Source of the DNA: Smittium culicis
Taxonomy: Eukaryota > Kickxellomycota > Harpellomycetes > Harpellales > Legeriomycetaceae
NCBI GenBank assembly: GCA_001970855.1
Contig: LSSN01000345.1
Location: 1-39,647, forward strand
Length of the DNA: 39,647 bases
Direction: 5' to 3'
The notes beneath the pieces were generated by a model. That model was not told where the DNA came from. It did no database searches and was given only the letters and a program-made list of their open reading frames with translations. Shown here one piece after another: positions 22,951-36,064 of the stretch (position 1 is its first letter; every line of letters starts with the position of its first letter). Made by a program: the position numbers and the translations under genes.

Positions 22951-23476
22951 TTCAAATTGAATTTATTCGAAAAGTCAAGATATAGCGGTTTTTGAATGTA
23001 GAGGATATTGTGGTATAATAAACAAGCTAATTAAAAAAGTAAAGGATCATCTACAGATTAGAAAATAAAAAATAGAAGAATAATCAAAAATAATAAATCT
23101 CGGGCTTAATTTTGTTTTGTTGCTTTTTTGCTTTTTTCGATAATCGAAAACAACAAAAACTCGATTTTTGTTGATTTTGTTGAATATTTTTTTTGTTTTC
23201 TTTCTCTATCTCACCTAGCCCACGAATCACCATATCCAATTATCCTCGTCCCCTTTGCATAGTGAAATAATTGGCTATCTTTGCATTCAATTTTCCGATT
23301 AACATCATCTTCCAATTACTTCTATTACCCATCTTCAATTATATGATTAGCCTATTATATCATTTTATTAATCATAGATCTACATATGATAATTCTATTG
23401 GATAAATTGAGATTAGATAATTTTAATAGATTGTTATAACAGCTACTATTCAAGTTATGCATGGAAGAATCTTTTG
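22951..23476. other. NUP192 upstream region with paired palindromes
   Basis: Probable promoter region of NUP192. Two perfect palindromes lie end to end at 23134-23150 (TTTTCGAT-A-ATCGAAAA) and 23151-23173 (CAACAAAAA-CTCGA-TTTTTGTTG), about 185-225 bases upstream of the start codon. A pyrimidine-rich stretch follows at about 23197-23270. No coding frame seen. Confidence 0.45.
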
Positions 23477-23755
23477 AGGTGCGGTACTTTTCCCATTAAA
23501 AATTTCCTACACCATAGACTTTACTTTTACTTTTAAACCTTTATAGAAAAAATCATCGAATGAATTGCCTGATACAACTAATAGCTTTATCTAATTGTTA
23601 TAATTAAATATAATTTCTAAGAAAATTAGTTCCGTTTTCCCTAAGAATATCCTATATACGTTGCTTATACTAAGTCAAAATAGATGCGATGGATCTATTT
23701 CAACTCTAGTATTGTATTATGTATTGTTTATGTATTTTTAAAATTTATACAAAAA
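23477..23755 (+). repeat. Diverged dispersed repeat, copy 2
   Basis: This is the partner of 4847-5110, in the same orientation about 18.6 kb away. It keeps the same order of short identical blocks over roughly 250 bases, with many substitutions between them. The copies are too diverged to be a recent duplication. No ORF is present, and the ends are set only by where the similarity becomes unreadable. Confidence 0.6.
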
Positions 23756-24594
23756 AACACCATAACATTTCTAAATTTTTAGCTAATATTGATACTTAAA
23801 TTTAAATTTCTACTTTAGTATAAAATCTATGGATATCCTAACATGTAGCTAAAAATATAATTACCAATTTTAAAATATGCTTATTCAAACAAAATATGCT
23901 ATTGCTTCTAAATACATTTAAAAAAAACAAATCTTACGCTTACCAATTAAATTTAAAATGGTTGAAAAGTTACTCATATATACACTATTTCAAAGCCTAA
24001 AAAATGAACTAAATAAAATCCCCACATTTCTACAAACTTTATGAAAGTTATAGTAAAAATATATTTTTTGATCATTTATTAAAAACATATATCTATTATT
24101 ATCTAAAACCATATTTGGAGACTTTTTGAAATATAAAAATCAAGAATAAATCATATCATCTATTTCATTTTATCCTAGGCAGAATTATCGGAAAACCAAG
24201 GACAAAACAGTATCTCATTAAAACAGTTTATTTTGAGCATCTCTAGTAGCCATATGTTCATAAGATGAAATCACATCTACAAAATATTTACATATCAACG
24301 ATCGACATCCAGTTGTGAAAGGATTGAATTCTTTGTTCTTTATAAGCTTGTTATTTCATAAATTTAAACTTCGATTAAAAGGCTGTAAGCTATACAATTG
24401 CGTGTATTTACATATGATTAAAAATTTTCTAAATCTTGAAGGTGCATTTTATAATTCGACTAAAATTATATCCTGAAAATCAAAAAATAACTAGTTTTTT
24501 TTTTTTTGCGAGAAAGTTATAAAAAACAAAATAAAAATTTATAAAATATCAAAATAAAGAGTTTTAAAAATACACGATTTACAAAAAAAATAAT
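23756..24594. other. AT-rich spacer between old repeat and LINE
   Basis: No gene, structured RNA or repeat recognised. Very AT-rich, with stops in all frames. Confidence 0.5.
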
Positions 24595-24596
24595 AT

Positions 24597-25010
24597 TCAA
24601 CTCCTCTTCGCCGCTCTAGGAGCTCCATACCCACTGGGCATCGGTTCAAGGGGATAGATGGTTCACCGATACGTCCAAGAATTAAAAATCAGGTAGCGCG
24701 AGTGCCATCCAAAAACTTTATATGTGAGATCTCGACAGTTTTGAGGGGGTTACTATCGCAGAGCTGGATAAAATACTTTTTATAACCCTCCCCCCTCCCC
24801 CCCCCAAGGAATTTTCGAATCTGTTCAATTTGATCTTGACCAGCAACAGAAAAATTCATGCAGAAAAAAAAACATAATTTTTATCAAAAAAGCCACTCAG
24901 TGCTTTCTAATCGTATGAATTTTCACCTTCCAGGCACTAAAAGTAAATGTTCGATTATTTCTGGCACATCCTTGTTACAACACCAAAAAAAAAAAAAATT
25001 CATTTTTCAT
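24597..25010 (-). pseudogene. LINE ORF2 C-terminal zinc-finger tail remnant
   Basis: At about 24993-24900 the minus strand reads WCCNKDVPEIIEHLLL followed by GR-stop-KFIRLE, matching the CCxxxxE...EHLLLxCxxW pattern found at the C-terminus of many LINE ORF2 proteins; the Trp codon is now TGA. Further on, FLDGTRAT-stop-FLILGRI and PLNRCPVGMELLERRR follow in one frame, in notably GC-richer DNA, which I take as the old end of ORF2. A C-rich tract at 24786-24805 interrupts the region. Confidence 0.65.
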
Positions 25011-25453
25011 TAATTATTTATAAATTTGCAACTATTCGCACTGTCAAAAATTGGCCTGTTCTGATTTTCCTAATTTACTGGAATCCTATTCGCTGTTCTA
25101 GAAAAATGTCTTGTAAATTGGTTCAGCTACCTGTACTCTTAACTCCTCTACTGATTGTCTATTTATGAATTTTCGATTTATTATTAGTCATTTTTTTATG
25201 GAGTGTGTATTAGCACATTTTTCGTGTTTTTTTCACTTTAATATTTTTTCAGCCACGTATTAGTGCCCGATACCCAAGTTCTATTTAATTATCTATGTGT
25301 AAATTTAATACGTTCGAAAAACCTATTTTTTAAATTTTATCACTTTACTAATACGCGCTCTCGAGTCAAACTGTTTATTTAAAGCATCGATTTTATCCCT
25401 AACTTGGTTTAAAGCCTTTCTATTGACGCAAATTTTCCAACTCTAGCCGATAT

Positions 25454-26440
25454 TCATATTGCTTTATCGATTCCAATTTTTATTGGTTTAACTCTTTGTT
25501 CGCTCATTACAAAAGTTACTTCGCGATAAAAGTCAACAGGAATCAGTACAGAATTTATATATTTTTTATAATGCTGTGTGTTATTAATTTCAGATAATAC
25601 GTCCAAGGAATTCTTACTTTTGAAGAATTTATATTTGAAGTCACTAATTGAAATTATTTTTAGAATTCCACATTTTGAAATATTAATTTTCATTTTCCAT
25701 TTATTCGGCCAATCATCATTTTTATTATAAGAGAATTTAAGCTGTTTAGCTGAGTCGGAAATTACTATAGCATCATTTCCAAATAACAAGCGTATGTTTT
25801 TTTTTCGCAGTGGTGGTACAAAAACACTTTTTATGCCATAAAAAATATCGTTAATATAAAGTTGAATAAAATGGGCGATCCGCGGTAATTTTGAGTACAC
25901 CGCAGTTGTAATCAGATTTTTCTGAAATTTAATTTCTAATTTTCACTATTAGTTATGAAAATTTATACAGTCATAAATTTAAATTAAATTTGAAAATTTT
26001 GAGCCAATAACGAAGCTCAATAGTTGATATATTAGTGCCATATTTGATACCTTATAATATGTCCTGTAATCATCAATTAATCATATCTGAGTTTCTAAAT
26101 TTTGAATTTTGCGTCATTTGAAAATTTCATATAAAACTGTAGCTTGTGCGACACTCTCTTCACGTGATCGAAACCCTGCCTTCTCAGTTTTTATTATAAT
26201 ATATTTTTCCTGATATTTTTGCCAAAATATTAGATTAGGAATAAGCGATATTCCTCAGTAATTGTTTGCATCTTTCAAATTGTCTTTTTTGGATATAGGC
26301 ACCATAATACTCGTTTCCATAGTTTTTTGGAATTTCACCATTTTCCCACACATTTTGTAAATTTCATTTGGTATTCCATTGATACCAGGTGCTTTGTTAT
26401 TAGGTATTTATTTGACAGCTGTCAAAGTTTCGTCCCAAGA
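25454..26440 (-). pseudogene. LINE reverse transcriptase remnant
   Basis: The minus strand encodes NNKAPGINGIPNEIYK, then METSIMVPISKKDNLKDANN and GISLIPNLIF, the early motifs of LINE reverse transcriptases. The palm follows in a 148-codon open piece (25900-25454) with LYINDIFYGIKSVFVPPL and then FGNDAIVISDSAKQL. The catalytic box FADD has become FGND (25772-25783), removing one metal-binding Asp, and the GIDG-type motif has become GING. A TGA interrupts the stretch before GISLIP where the family has Arg (a CGA codon would give this). The enzyme is inactive. Confidence 0.85.
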
Positions 26441-27084
26441 AATGAATTCGTCACAGTCTGAGAATATTTCAACGTCATTGTCAATAATGCTTTTCCACTT
26501 TTCAGAGGACTTGCTATTGCCAATGTGATCTTTAGCTAATTTTCTGAAATGATTTTTCCAAAGTTCCATTTTTTTCTTATTATCAGTAACAAAATTTTTA
26601 TTATGTTCGAATATTGGGCAATTAGAAATATTTAAATTTACCTTATTTGAGAGAATTTAATGAAATTCCATGTTTTTCTTGAGTCATCATTTATAAGATG
26701 ATGATTAAACTTTTTTAATTTTTCGATGTAAAATTTCTTCGAATCAGCTTTTTTTGACTTTTCACAGTCATTTTTGGCCTTTTTATAAGTTTGAAAATCG
26801 ATTTTAGACTTTGTATAAAGCTTAAATTTTTTTAATTTTTTCTTTAATTTTCTTAATAGTTTTTAATGATAAAAAAATTTTTTTATGGTCTTCCGGACCG
26901 TCCAAAATTCCTAGACGATCATATTTTGTCCATAATATATCAATTAATTGATTTATATAATTATCAATGTCGATTGAATCAACTCCAATGAATCAAATCG
27001 GCTATTATTTATTAACTGGTCGCTGATCGATTTAATTTTTTTCACGTTGATATTTTTAATTGTGTCTATATTATCAAAACTCAT

Positions 27085-27715
27085 ATCTTCCCACTCTGCT
27101 GTGATCGGAGAATGGTCGGATATATACAGATATTTATTTTAAGTACACTTGTTTGGCCGAGAATTTATATTGGCAAAAAATATATGATCAATCATTCTCC
27201 AAATTTTATTCTTATTCCACCTTGAGCCGATGGTGTTTGATACGGGAGCCAAACTAAACTTGATCACAGATTTTTTAAGAAAATTTGTATCTCTCACAGC
27301 ATACATGCTGAAATCACCACATACAAATATTTTTTTCTTTGGGCCTGGTTTTGATATAATTAACCATCTGAACTACATTATTTTTTTCCAGACACCGCTG
27401 ATGGGTATGTGGCAGTTAATTGTTTTTATTTTAAAGCTATTTTTTTATCCACAGAGCGTTGTATTTCACCTGCCATTCAATTATGATTTGTATTTAACTT
27501 GGTTATTTTTAGCCCATATTTATCTTGAACTTTGATTAATAATCCAATACCACCTTTAGTTATTTCAGATTTTGACTCTATGCACGAATAACCTGGTATT
27601 CTGCATCTGTACGTTTTTTTTGTTAGAAATTTTTCTTGAAGCAAAATTATATCTGGCTTTGATTTTTGTAAAAATAATTCCAGCTCAGATTTATTGATTT
27701 TATTCCGCGGATGTT
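27085..27715 (-). pseudogene. LINE APE-type endonuclease remnant
   Basis: On the minus strand a clear frame reads SELELFLQKSKPDIILLQEK, carrying the catalytic Glu motif (LLQE). It continues through GYSCIESKSEITKGGIGLLI, then, after damage, CGDFSMYAVRD (usually GDFN), RWNKNKIWRMIDHIFF and finally ISDHSPI, the SDHxPI catalytic His motif. This order is that of the apurinic-like endonuclease that nicks target DNA for LINE insertion. Frameshifts and stops separate the motifs. A plus-strand open frame at 27230-27535 is its shadow. Confidence 0.8.
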
Positions 27716-28199
27716 ATAAGTCATAATTTTGAAATTATTATTTTCATTATTATTGCTTGAGGCAAAATTATTTTTGATTTTTTGCTTTCTAAATTTTTTA
27801 TTAATTTCACTGCTAATACTTTTTCGAATTTTCTAATTTCGGCTGGTGACAGCTTCTTTTTAAATTTTTTAAAGTATATAAGTTCGTGTTTGAAGGTTTT
27901 ATTTTTCTGCTTTAATTTTATAATGTTAATAATGTTTGGTTCTAATCTTGAGTTATAAAATATAAAATATAAAATTTCCTATCGTGCTGGAGTTAAATTA
28001 TGCAGAATTAAAAACTCGCAATTTATTTGATTTTTTAATTTTATTTATGATTTGGTGCATTTTATTAGATTTTTTGCTGCAAATGATTCTTATATTCGTT
28101 ATTTGTTTCTATATAGGGAAATCACTTTAATAATCCACTATATAATTCAAATCACTTTCAATAGCTAATTGCATCTGCGATGTATAGCATATATTCATG

Positions 28200-29840
28200 A
28201 CATTTCTACTATTATTAAAATCGGCTTAAGATTTAACTATGGGGCTAGAAGATTCTTTATCATTATTATGTTCCTATATTACATCGGGAAAAAAAGGTAC
28301 AAAAGAGCTTTGTATAGTATTTTTTCGATTGAGTTACCGGCACCTATAATCGGAAAAATAGGATTTATATTCTTGGAAATATCAGATTTTAATTTTATAA
28401 ATTTCGCGATATTTAATTTCCCGCAAATATTAGAGGAATTTTTAATTTTATTTTCGGAATTTTTTTATGGTCTTTTGTCAGAGACACGTGAATCACATCT
28501 TTGTGTAACTTACTTGAGCTCATTGGCAAGCCAACATCTGTTCCCAAGTCTACAGCTCTGATCGGCTTGCTGATATGCTTGCTTGGTATTTGATTGGTGT
28601 AAATTTTATCATTCATGGTTGATTATATTAATTTAGCCACGATTTCGTTGGGTTTAATTCTTTGTGTAACTTTTTTTGAGCTATTCAAATTCTTTTTTTT
28701 TCTAATTGTGGGTATGCAGATTTCCAATATCCGTCTTCTTTGCAGAAGCTACACGCCTCTTTGCACCCCCTATAGAAAAGGTTGATATCCCCTCCTTCAT
28801 GGGCGAATAAGCTAGGAAGATCAGTGTCTATTGATTTTTTTGCGAAAAGAATTTTCTTACCGTATGGTAAAAATTCTTCGGTCCTTTTTCTGGATAGGGC
28901 ACTTATATCTTTAATTTCGCCGCTATTTTCTAGTTGAATTTTAATAATGTATATCATTGTATTAATATCTACGCTCTTAAAATTCGGAATGTTTATGATT
29001 TTGATATCTTTTTCAAATTCTAATGTTTGATAAAATTCGATTTTTATTCCTTGTCTGTAGATCAAATTTTTGATAAGTTTTTCAGCTTCAGACTCTTTGT
29101 GGAAAATGTAATAGGTCACCCTATTCCTAAAGTACCCTTGAATAGTGTAATGAGTTCCTTCTAAATGTTTAGAGACAATTCCCATAGCCTTGATCGCACC
29201 GTGATCTTTGTCTTTAAATTGGCCCCAGCTCATACCGACTTATCGCTCATAGCTCATTTTGCAGAACTTTTTTAAATTAAAATTTGTGCCCCCGTACACT
29301 AAGTTTTTTAATGAATCTTCTTTGTATAGAGTGGGGTTAGTTTTTGAGTACATAGTATTTTTAAATGCTTTTTTTTTTGTCAAGATACGTACTTTTAATT
29401 TTAATTTCTTCACTTTGTTTCGAATAGCTGTTATATTTAAGCTTTTCGCTATATAAAACCCGACTTTCACTTCTGGATCGCTTAGTTTTGCTATAGTCAT
29501 TTTATTTTTCTGAATAGTTCATTTTTTTTTCGATTTTTTATTTTGGTAATGTAACTTATGACTTTGTTTGAAAAAAACAAAAATTTATAATCGAACTTGT
29601 TTAATAACTCGAAACGCTCAGATTTGATATTAAAAAATTGGCGATTAGGATTGTTCTTCGTGTAAACGCACGTTTAATATTTTCACTATGGTTAAAAGTG
29701 CCGCCTATACTATTATATTGTACCAAAATGTACGTACTTGCTAGCTCGTTAAACTTAGCTAAATAATCTAAGTCAGAAAATTTATTCTTCGGTATGCAGT
29801 TATTGAAAACGTTGATAAATTCTATTTTTTTTTGTTTCAC
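28200..29840 (-). pseudogene. LINE ORF1 (gag-like) remnant with zinc knuckle
   Basis: Open pieces on the minus strand at 29840-29601, 29500-29240, 29233-28685 and 28616-28413 follow each other as parts of one broken ORF. The third piece (182 codons) ends in CSFCKEDGYWKSAYP, which matches a CX2CX4HX4C zinc knuckle. Its His and last Cys have both become Tyr, so it cannot bind zinc normally. ORF1 proteins of LINEs bind element RNA in the ribonucleoprotein. The following piece looks like the ORF1 C-terminal tail. The exact ORF end near 28200 is uncertain. Confidence 0.7.
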
Positions 29841-29945
29841 CCCCTTTTTTTTACTGGGTAATCGAATTAATTGTAATAGGCCTCAAAATTAATCGTTTTC
29901 GATCAATTTTTTTACTACTAGTAGGCCGAACCGCCGGTATACAGT

Positions 29946-32900
29946 TTACTTTCTACATCAGATATTGTACATTAATATCGAAATTTCTTTTAATGAGTTG
30001 ATTTTGAAATATAAAAAATAAAAAAAAACTATGTTTATATGAAAATAACTGTGAAATTAGTGTATAGTAATAGCATATACTCAATAAAACAATGGCATAT
30101 ACTGTTTTTAAAATGCTTTTCTTTTTTTTTCCAAAATTTCCTTTAGAAATTTTGATCTTAGTTCATCAGTATCTCTTTTATATATATTAGGATATATCAT
30201 ATAAATGTGTAAAAGATACCTCATATTAAACTAGTAGAATCAGATCAATCTATCAGCATTATAACAGCTGCAGATACTTATTCATCCCTTGATACTTCTA
30301 TATTATTGGTAGTATTAATCGACATTAAATACATCTGCAAAACATCCTGAATACCATGATGTTGATTTATAACTAATAAGCTAGTTCGTTTGTATATAAC
30401 ATATTTTTACCATTTTTTAGACAAGTAAATGTGAACTGAAAATACTATATACGTAAGAATATATACAACTATTTTCAATTCAATAAAAGTTTAGATTTAT
30501 AATAAAAGTATAAAAAATACACGATACTGTATATATTATTATAAAAAATGAGTTATTTGGGCTAGACAAACTAGACCAGAATACAGCATTGTTGATATTA
30601 TATATCTCAAAAAATAATCTATATCTGATTAATTACTGAAAGGCTAAAACGAATTCAAAGTATACTTATAACGTCGAAGGGAAAAATTGGAAAGTAAAAT
30701 TATAATCAAAATTAATGTTGCTAATCCATTATTATATCCAGTTTTTCTTTCAAGTTAGATATTTCATATGATAGAACAATATCTTTGACCTCATTAAGCA
30801 CTTCCTGTTAAAGTGCGGGGCCTACTTTCTATCACTGATAATTTATAAATAGAGCGATTAATAAAACATCGTTTAAATAAAGGAAACGAAATTTATACTT
30901 CACCCTCATTCTGTTGAAGCCTTCACTGCTAGTAGAATAATACTTCGCTGAGAGATAGCTAGGCCGATTTATTCAGAGCTTTCGGGAAATTATTTTATAG
31001 AAATAATCTTAAAGTCTATCGTATTTATCACAGATATCTGCTTAAAGGTTATGAATAAAAACGCTAAAAATATTGTAAAAATCATAACTTTTCAATTTTA
31101 AAAAGAAACATAAATATTTATACTAATTTTGATAACTGGGCCAAATTCGTTATGATACCTAATTAACAGCTTGTGCATAATTTTTGTGAGTGCCTCAAAA
31201 AATAGCGGCTGTGAATTAAATCTTGTCCATAATGGTTCTGGTATTTTTTATTAATCGATCAAGAAATACAATCTTAACTACGTACATTTATAAGAGCATT
31301 AATTTGATAGTAAAAATTTTATAATTATCTTATAAATAATGATCTAAAAATTACCTTAGAAACACCAAAAGTATATATGATCGATAAATTTACCTATTCA
31401 TATTTCTAAAATAATTTTTGATCCAATGTGTATTACGCACATTGTTATGGGATGCGTAAATATACATTGTATTTGCGAGTAATGGTATTTATCATCATAA
31501 GATTTCTTAATTTGTAGCTAAATTTGAACAAATACTTATTGATCGTATGTTTTTAAATATTAGTAAAATTTTTTTCCATAATAAAAAAGCTTATTACGCT
31601 TATTTGTTTGATAAATTTACAATTCAACGATATGACGTTTAGTTATTGAAAATTTCCTTTATAGTTTACAGGGAAAACTATAATGCCCGGATGAATACTT
31701 GTATTTAACAATTTTAAACCAAAATTCAAATTCAATTTTGTTGCACCATCTTCAATGTTAGTTTATCTGGGTATGATAAAAAAATTATAATATTGTTATA
31801 TCTGATTTTAATTGCTTCTCTTCCTCGAAACTTTAAAAAAGGAAAATTTGGCTTTGTACCTGTTTTCAAGATAGTCAAAAATGATTGAAAATGCTAGTGG
31901 ATATAAAAATTAAAAAAAAAGAGTATTTTTATACAAAAATATCGTAAAAAATTGAAAAAAGCAGCTACCTAATAGAATTATGTGCAGTAAAAAACACTAG
32001 AGCACCCAATCACAATATAAATGTTCTAGTGATATTTTCAAGTTTTTTTTTTATACTCAGAATATTCCATAAAAAACTTTGCTTTTTCTATATTAGAATT
32101 TATGAAATGGTAAATGTGGTTTATAGAATAAATTAAATCCATTTTAAATCAATTCAGTGAATTTGTACTTGTTCAATCTAGCTAATATAGTAATAAAGCT
32201 AGACATTATATCTAGATTAAATTATTTGGTTAATGTTTATCCTAGATTTTTTAGTAGTATATTAATTTAATTAGTGTGATATATAAAGTAATGCCTAATC
32301 CCCCCCTCCCCCGCATGGAATTTATGAAATAATTCAAGTGTTTTTTAAGGCTATTAATATACATCAAATGTTAAACCATAAAAATCGCCAATATTTTTAG
32401 CTATTTAGGTAAATCTGAAAAATAATTCTACGATTATAATTATTTTTTAGAAATAGCTGTGATATTTTATGCAATGTGTACAAACAGTACAATAAACATT
32501 ACCAGAAATATAGATCAAAATTAAAAAGAAATATTTTTTGATTTACCTCGGCGCTATGAAAGAGTTTTATAGGATTTACCCTTTGTAAAGGGAACTGAGC
32601 TAGCACACAGAAATCTGGATTTACTCGATTTTGCATTTATTTCAAGTTTATTGTTCATAGTTTAAACATTCTAGATCCAAATAAATCTAGAAACAGAAGA
32701 TGATAATATTAAACGCTAGTCATATTACGATATCAAATATAAATCCTCGGTTATCAAAACTGGTAGTGATTTTAGGAAAGAAGAAAACAAGTCCTGAAAG
32801 TTGACACCCTATTATAATTAGATAATATTGATGAAGTGGTAGCTTGTATATAATTTATAATTTAATTTATAATTTTCATTAAAAGCGTAAAATTTTACCA

Positions 32901-35900
32901 TGAATAGATGTGACCTAAATTTAAAAAAACATAAAGAAAATAATTATGTAAAAAACACAAAAAAAGTTAATTATCAGTTAAATTCTTACCCAATAACTCT
33001 CTTCAAACAGTTTATTCCATAATAGTATATGTTGAGTATGGTTGGCGATTCTATAATTGATTCCTGTATTAGAAGTCTATAAAAAATCAGAAAAAAAGTT
33101 TATTTATAATATAACATGACGTGTAAGATATAAAAAACTTAATACTCTGGTGTGAATAAATTCCCAATCTAGACTATAAGCTGTGTACCTAGCAGAATAT
33201 TATAACAATTGCTAACACGCGTATATTGCCCCAGATTTTCTACAATTAGGCCAAGTTTCTATAGTTAAAACAGTCGCTTAATTATTTTTAATTAAGCCAA
33301 GATTATTCTTATGAAAACTTCAAATCCCTTATTAGAGCCTACGTGTAACAGGTTGACAAAAATGGAAAAATAATTAAACGCGGATATTTTTATTTGAATT
33401 AAGTTTGAATTTTTTCACAAATTCTGAAATTTGTGCAAACTTGGATCGTTTGAATCTTGCACAGAATTTTTACCAGTCTGTTCTGAAAGTGTCTGCTCTC
33501 AATATTTTAGATAGATCTCATATGGCTCCAAATATCGTCTCGTTTCTATCTTGAATAATAAATTCGTTAAATACGTGCGGGTTTAAATTTAGATCAGTAG
33601 AAAAATATTTTTCATAGACATGTATGTCATTGCAAGGCATTTTAATCGTTGGGGAATATTTGATGTGTGATCTATTATTTAGAAATAATTAAGAACCGCT
33701 ATGGTTAATATTAATTTAAATAAAATAATAAACTTATTTTTTCAAATTAATTATAATGGGTGGAGCGTGTTTCGCCTTAGATTAGCAACTAGGTTAGGTG
33801 ATCGAATAATTGCCTAGTGGGACAATTCGTAATACAAGAATTTATTCAAATTTATGGTCCTGAATTTTTCGCAAATAAATCAAAGGCGAATGATTATCTG
33901 CATACAAATTCTTTAATAAAATAATATCGGAATTTAGAATTAGCAGGTCAATGTCCTAATCTTTCGCAGATCGTAAAACTTAATATCTATTATTGAACAA
34001 TAATGAGCCGAAATATAATTTAATTAGTGGAAACTAGCAAGCACTTAATTTCAAAATTTTCTTGGATGAATTATATTTATAGTCATTCGAAAGGATAGTT
34101 CATATAGTAAAGATAAATATGGATATCCATAGCACAGATTATAGCTGATCTAAAAGGTATCTATATTTGTTCGAATAGGTGAGAAATTTTTTTTTATTTT
34201 TTACGTTCTAAATTTTTTTGTTTTTGGATAATGCAATTTAAAATTTTTTTTACTAACCAAATTAAATACTATATGTGAAAAATTACCTTCAGGAGCCAAT
34301 TTATTCAAGCTAGCCTATATTGATGGTAGTAGTCTATCGATTATACTGCAAGACTTTTTGTGAAAATAATATCTTTTCTAAATCGTATTACAAGGTAAAA
34401 AAATATCATACCATGATAATATTTATAAAACTTAAAATTCAGGTTATCAGTCTTACAGCGTGGAATCTATATTAATTTATGTATGCTGGTCTACTGGAAA
34501 GTTAGCATTTTATATGTTAAAAATTTCTAGTCTGCTATACAAATTAGGAGATAATGAAGTACATATAACTTACATATTAACTACCATTTACAAAAGTTAA
34601 TTAGTTCTAATATCTTTCAAAATGAAAAATATCTATAAATTCATTTTACTAAATGCATATATTCAAAGGCATATGTACAAAAGCCAATATTATTAGCAAG
34701 ATATGTGATATTTGATGATCGATTTCAAATATTCGCTGGGCTTCTAGAAGCGTAGTCTTAAAGTTGATATGAATTGAAGTTGGCATGGATTAATGAATAA
34801 AAAACCGTTTATTACTTCGTAAGTGAAAGGATATATCTCGTGTCTGAAAATAAGTCGACATGGAAATACTTTGATCCTTAATCGATTCAATCAAGATTTT
34901 TCAATGCACGAATCGAATATTTCACATTTCGAGGATATTCTACAATCTATTGAGGACTTTTTTCAGAATTTTATTTCTATATTTCAGTTCTACTTGAATT
35001 ATCAGATTGTCGGTATATAAATATGTCGAATCTAAAATCTATGAAATGTATATTGTAAAGGATTTTTTAACAAAAAAAGTTTATCACATATAGATACGAG
35101 CTAGAGGAATTTGTAAATGCGAAATTAAAATATATCAAAAAAAAAAAATTCAATAGTGCTTGAAAGTATGTAAACTAATTCTCTCTGAGCTGTTCTAGAA
35201 ATTATAAAAATCATATAATAGTTATCTATGAATCATGAATTGATGTGGAATTTTTGATAGTTTAGCTTAAATATGATTTTAGTTTAAAAAAACAATGGCT
35301 TGATGTTATCGATGCTCGAATTAATGGAATTTTATGACCAGTGATTCTGTGATTGATATGTGACGCAATAGTTTCTGTGCTAATTTTGATAAGCGAAAGG
35401 AATTGAATAGTATGAGTATTAAATTAGAAATTTAATTTACTTTGACACATGGCGAACCATCATGAAATTGAATATGTTAAACAATATCAATCAAAAATAA
35501 TATCATGAGTATGTTGAGGCGCTAAACGATCGTTTTTAGAATCTTCAAGAATAAAATTTGAGCTCAGTTGCAGATTTTTGCTTTCAAAGTATCAGTAGTA
35601 TTCAAGAATCAAAATTGCAACCATCGATTCAAAAGTGTATCATGTAAGCGAATTTTTCATAAAAAACAAAAGGATTATTGAGTGGATAGCATTTATATTC
35701 AGAATGAGTAACACAAAGATTATAAGATCAAGTTCGTTTGTGAAGATTTTTAGCGCCTCGATAAGAGCTTTCAAAATAAATGGCTACCACATTTATTCAT
35801 AGTAATTCGTCAGATAATTTTCTAATAAAGCCGAGGTCTAAAAAAATTTTACACAATTTTTGTCTAGGATTAATAATAATAGCTAGAATATTAATAGATT

Positions 35901-36064
35901 ATAGATTAGCTCGGAAAATTTTGACAGGGATGATATAAAGATAGCTGAACTTTCAAGACCTAAAATAATATCGTGTATGTATATATCAGAGGAAGAAACG
36001 TTTTTAACATCAATAAAAGCTGTGATAATATCACTTAAATTCTTGGATTCTCCTATTAATTGCC
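29946..36064. other. AT-rich gene-free region
   Basis: No supportable gene. One small open frame (34823-35020, +, 65 codons) has no recognisable motif and no coding-like composition. A C-rich tract lies at 32300-32312. Scattered less AT-rich words suggest old decayed insertions, but none can be named. Confidence 0.5.

Larger units (their letters stand above)
24595..29945 (-). mobile_element. Decayed non-LTR retrotransposon (LINE), minus strand
   Basis: Read on the minus strand, the domains appear in LINE order: a gag-like ORF1 ending in a zinc knuckle (29840 to about 28200), an APE-type endonuclease (27715-27085), a reverse transcriptase (26440-25454), and a C-terminal CC...H zinc-finger tail (about 25010-24597). 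There are no long terminal repeats. The 5' end is set tentatively at a GC-richer stretch near 29945 and the 3' end where GC-richer tail sequence gives way to AT-rich DNA at 24597; no target-site duplication was found. Every domain is broken by stops and frameshifts and key residues are changed, so the element is dead. It lies about 1.6 kb upstream of NUP192. Class assignment is firm; the clade is not determined. Confidence 0.88.

Noticed and set aside
28169..28561. 130-codon plus-strand ORF within the LINE
   Set aside because: Antisense to ORF1 remnants of the LINE; hydrophobic composition follows from the A-rich opposite strand.
31433..31459. TTACGCA / TGCGTAA inverted repeat
   Set aside because: Arms of only 7 bp with a 13-base loop; expected by chance in a window of this size.
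35514..35560. AGGCGCTAAAC...AGAATCTTC resembling the start of the repeat at 4847 (also 35752 in reverse)
   Set aside because: Similarity fades after about 35 bases, so chance agreement in AT-rich DNA cannot be excluded.
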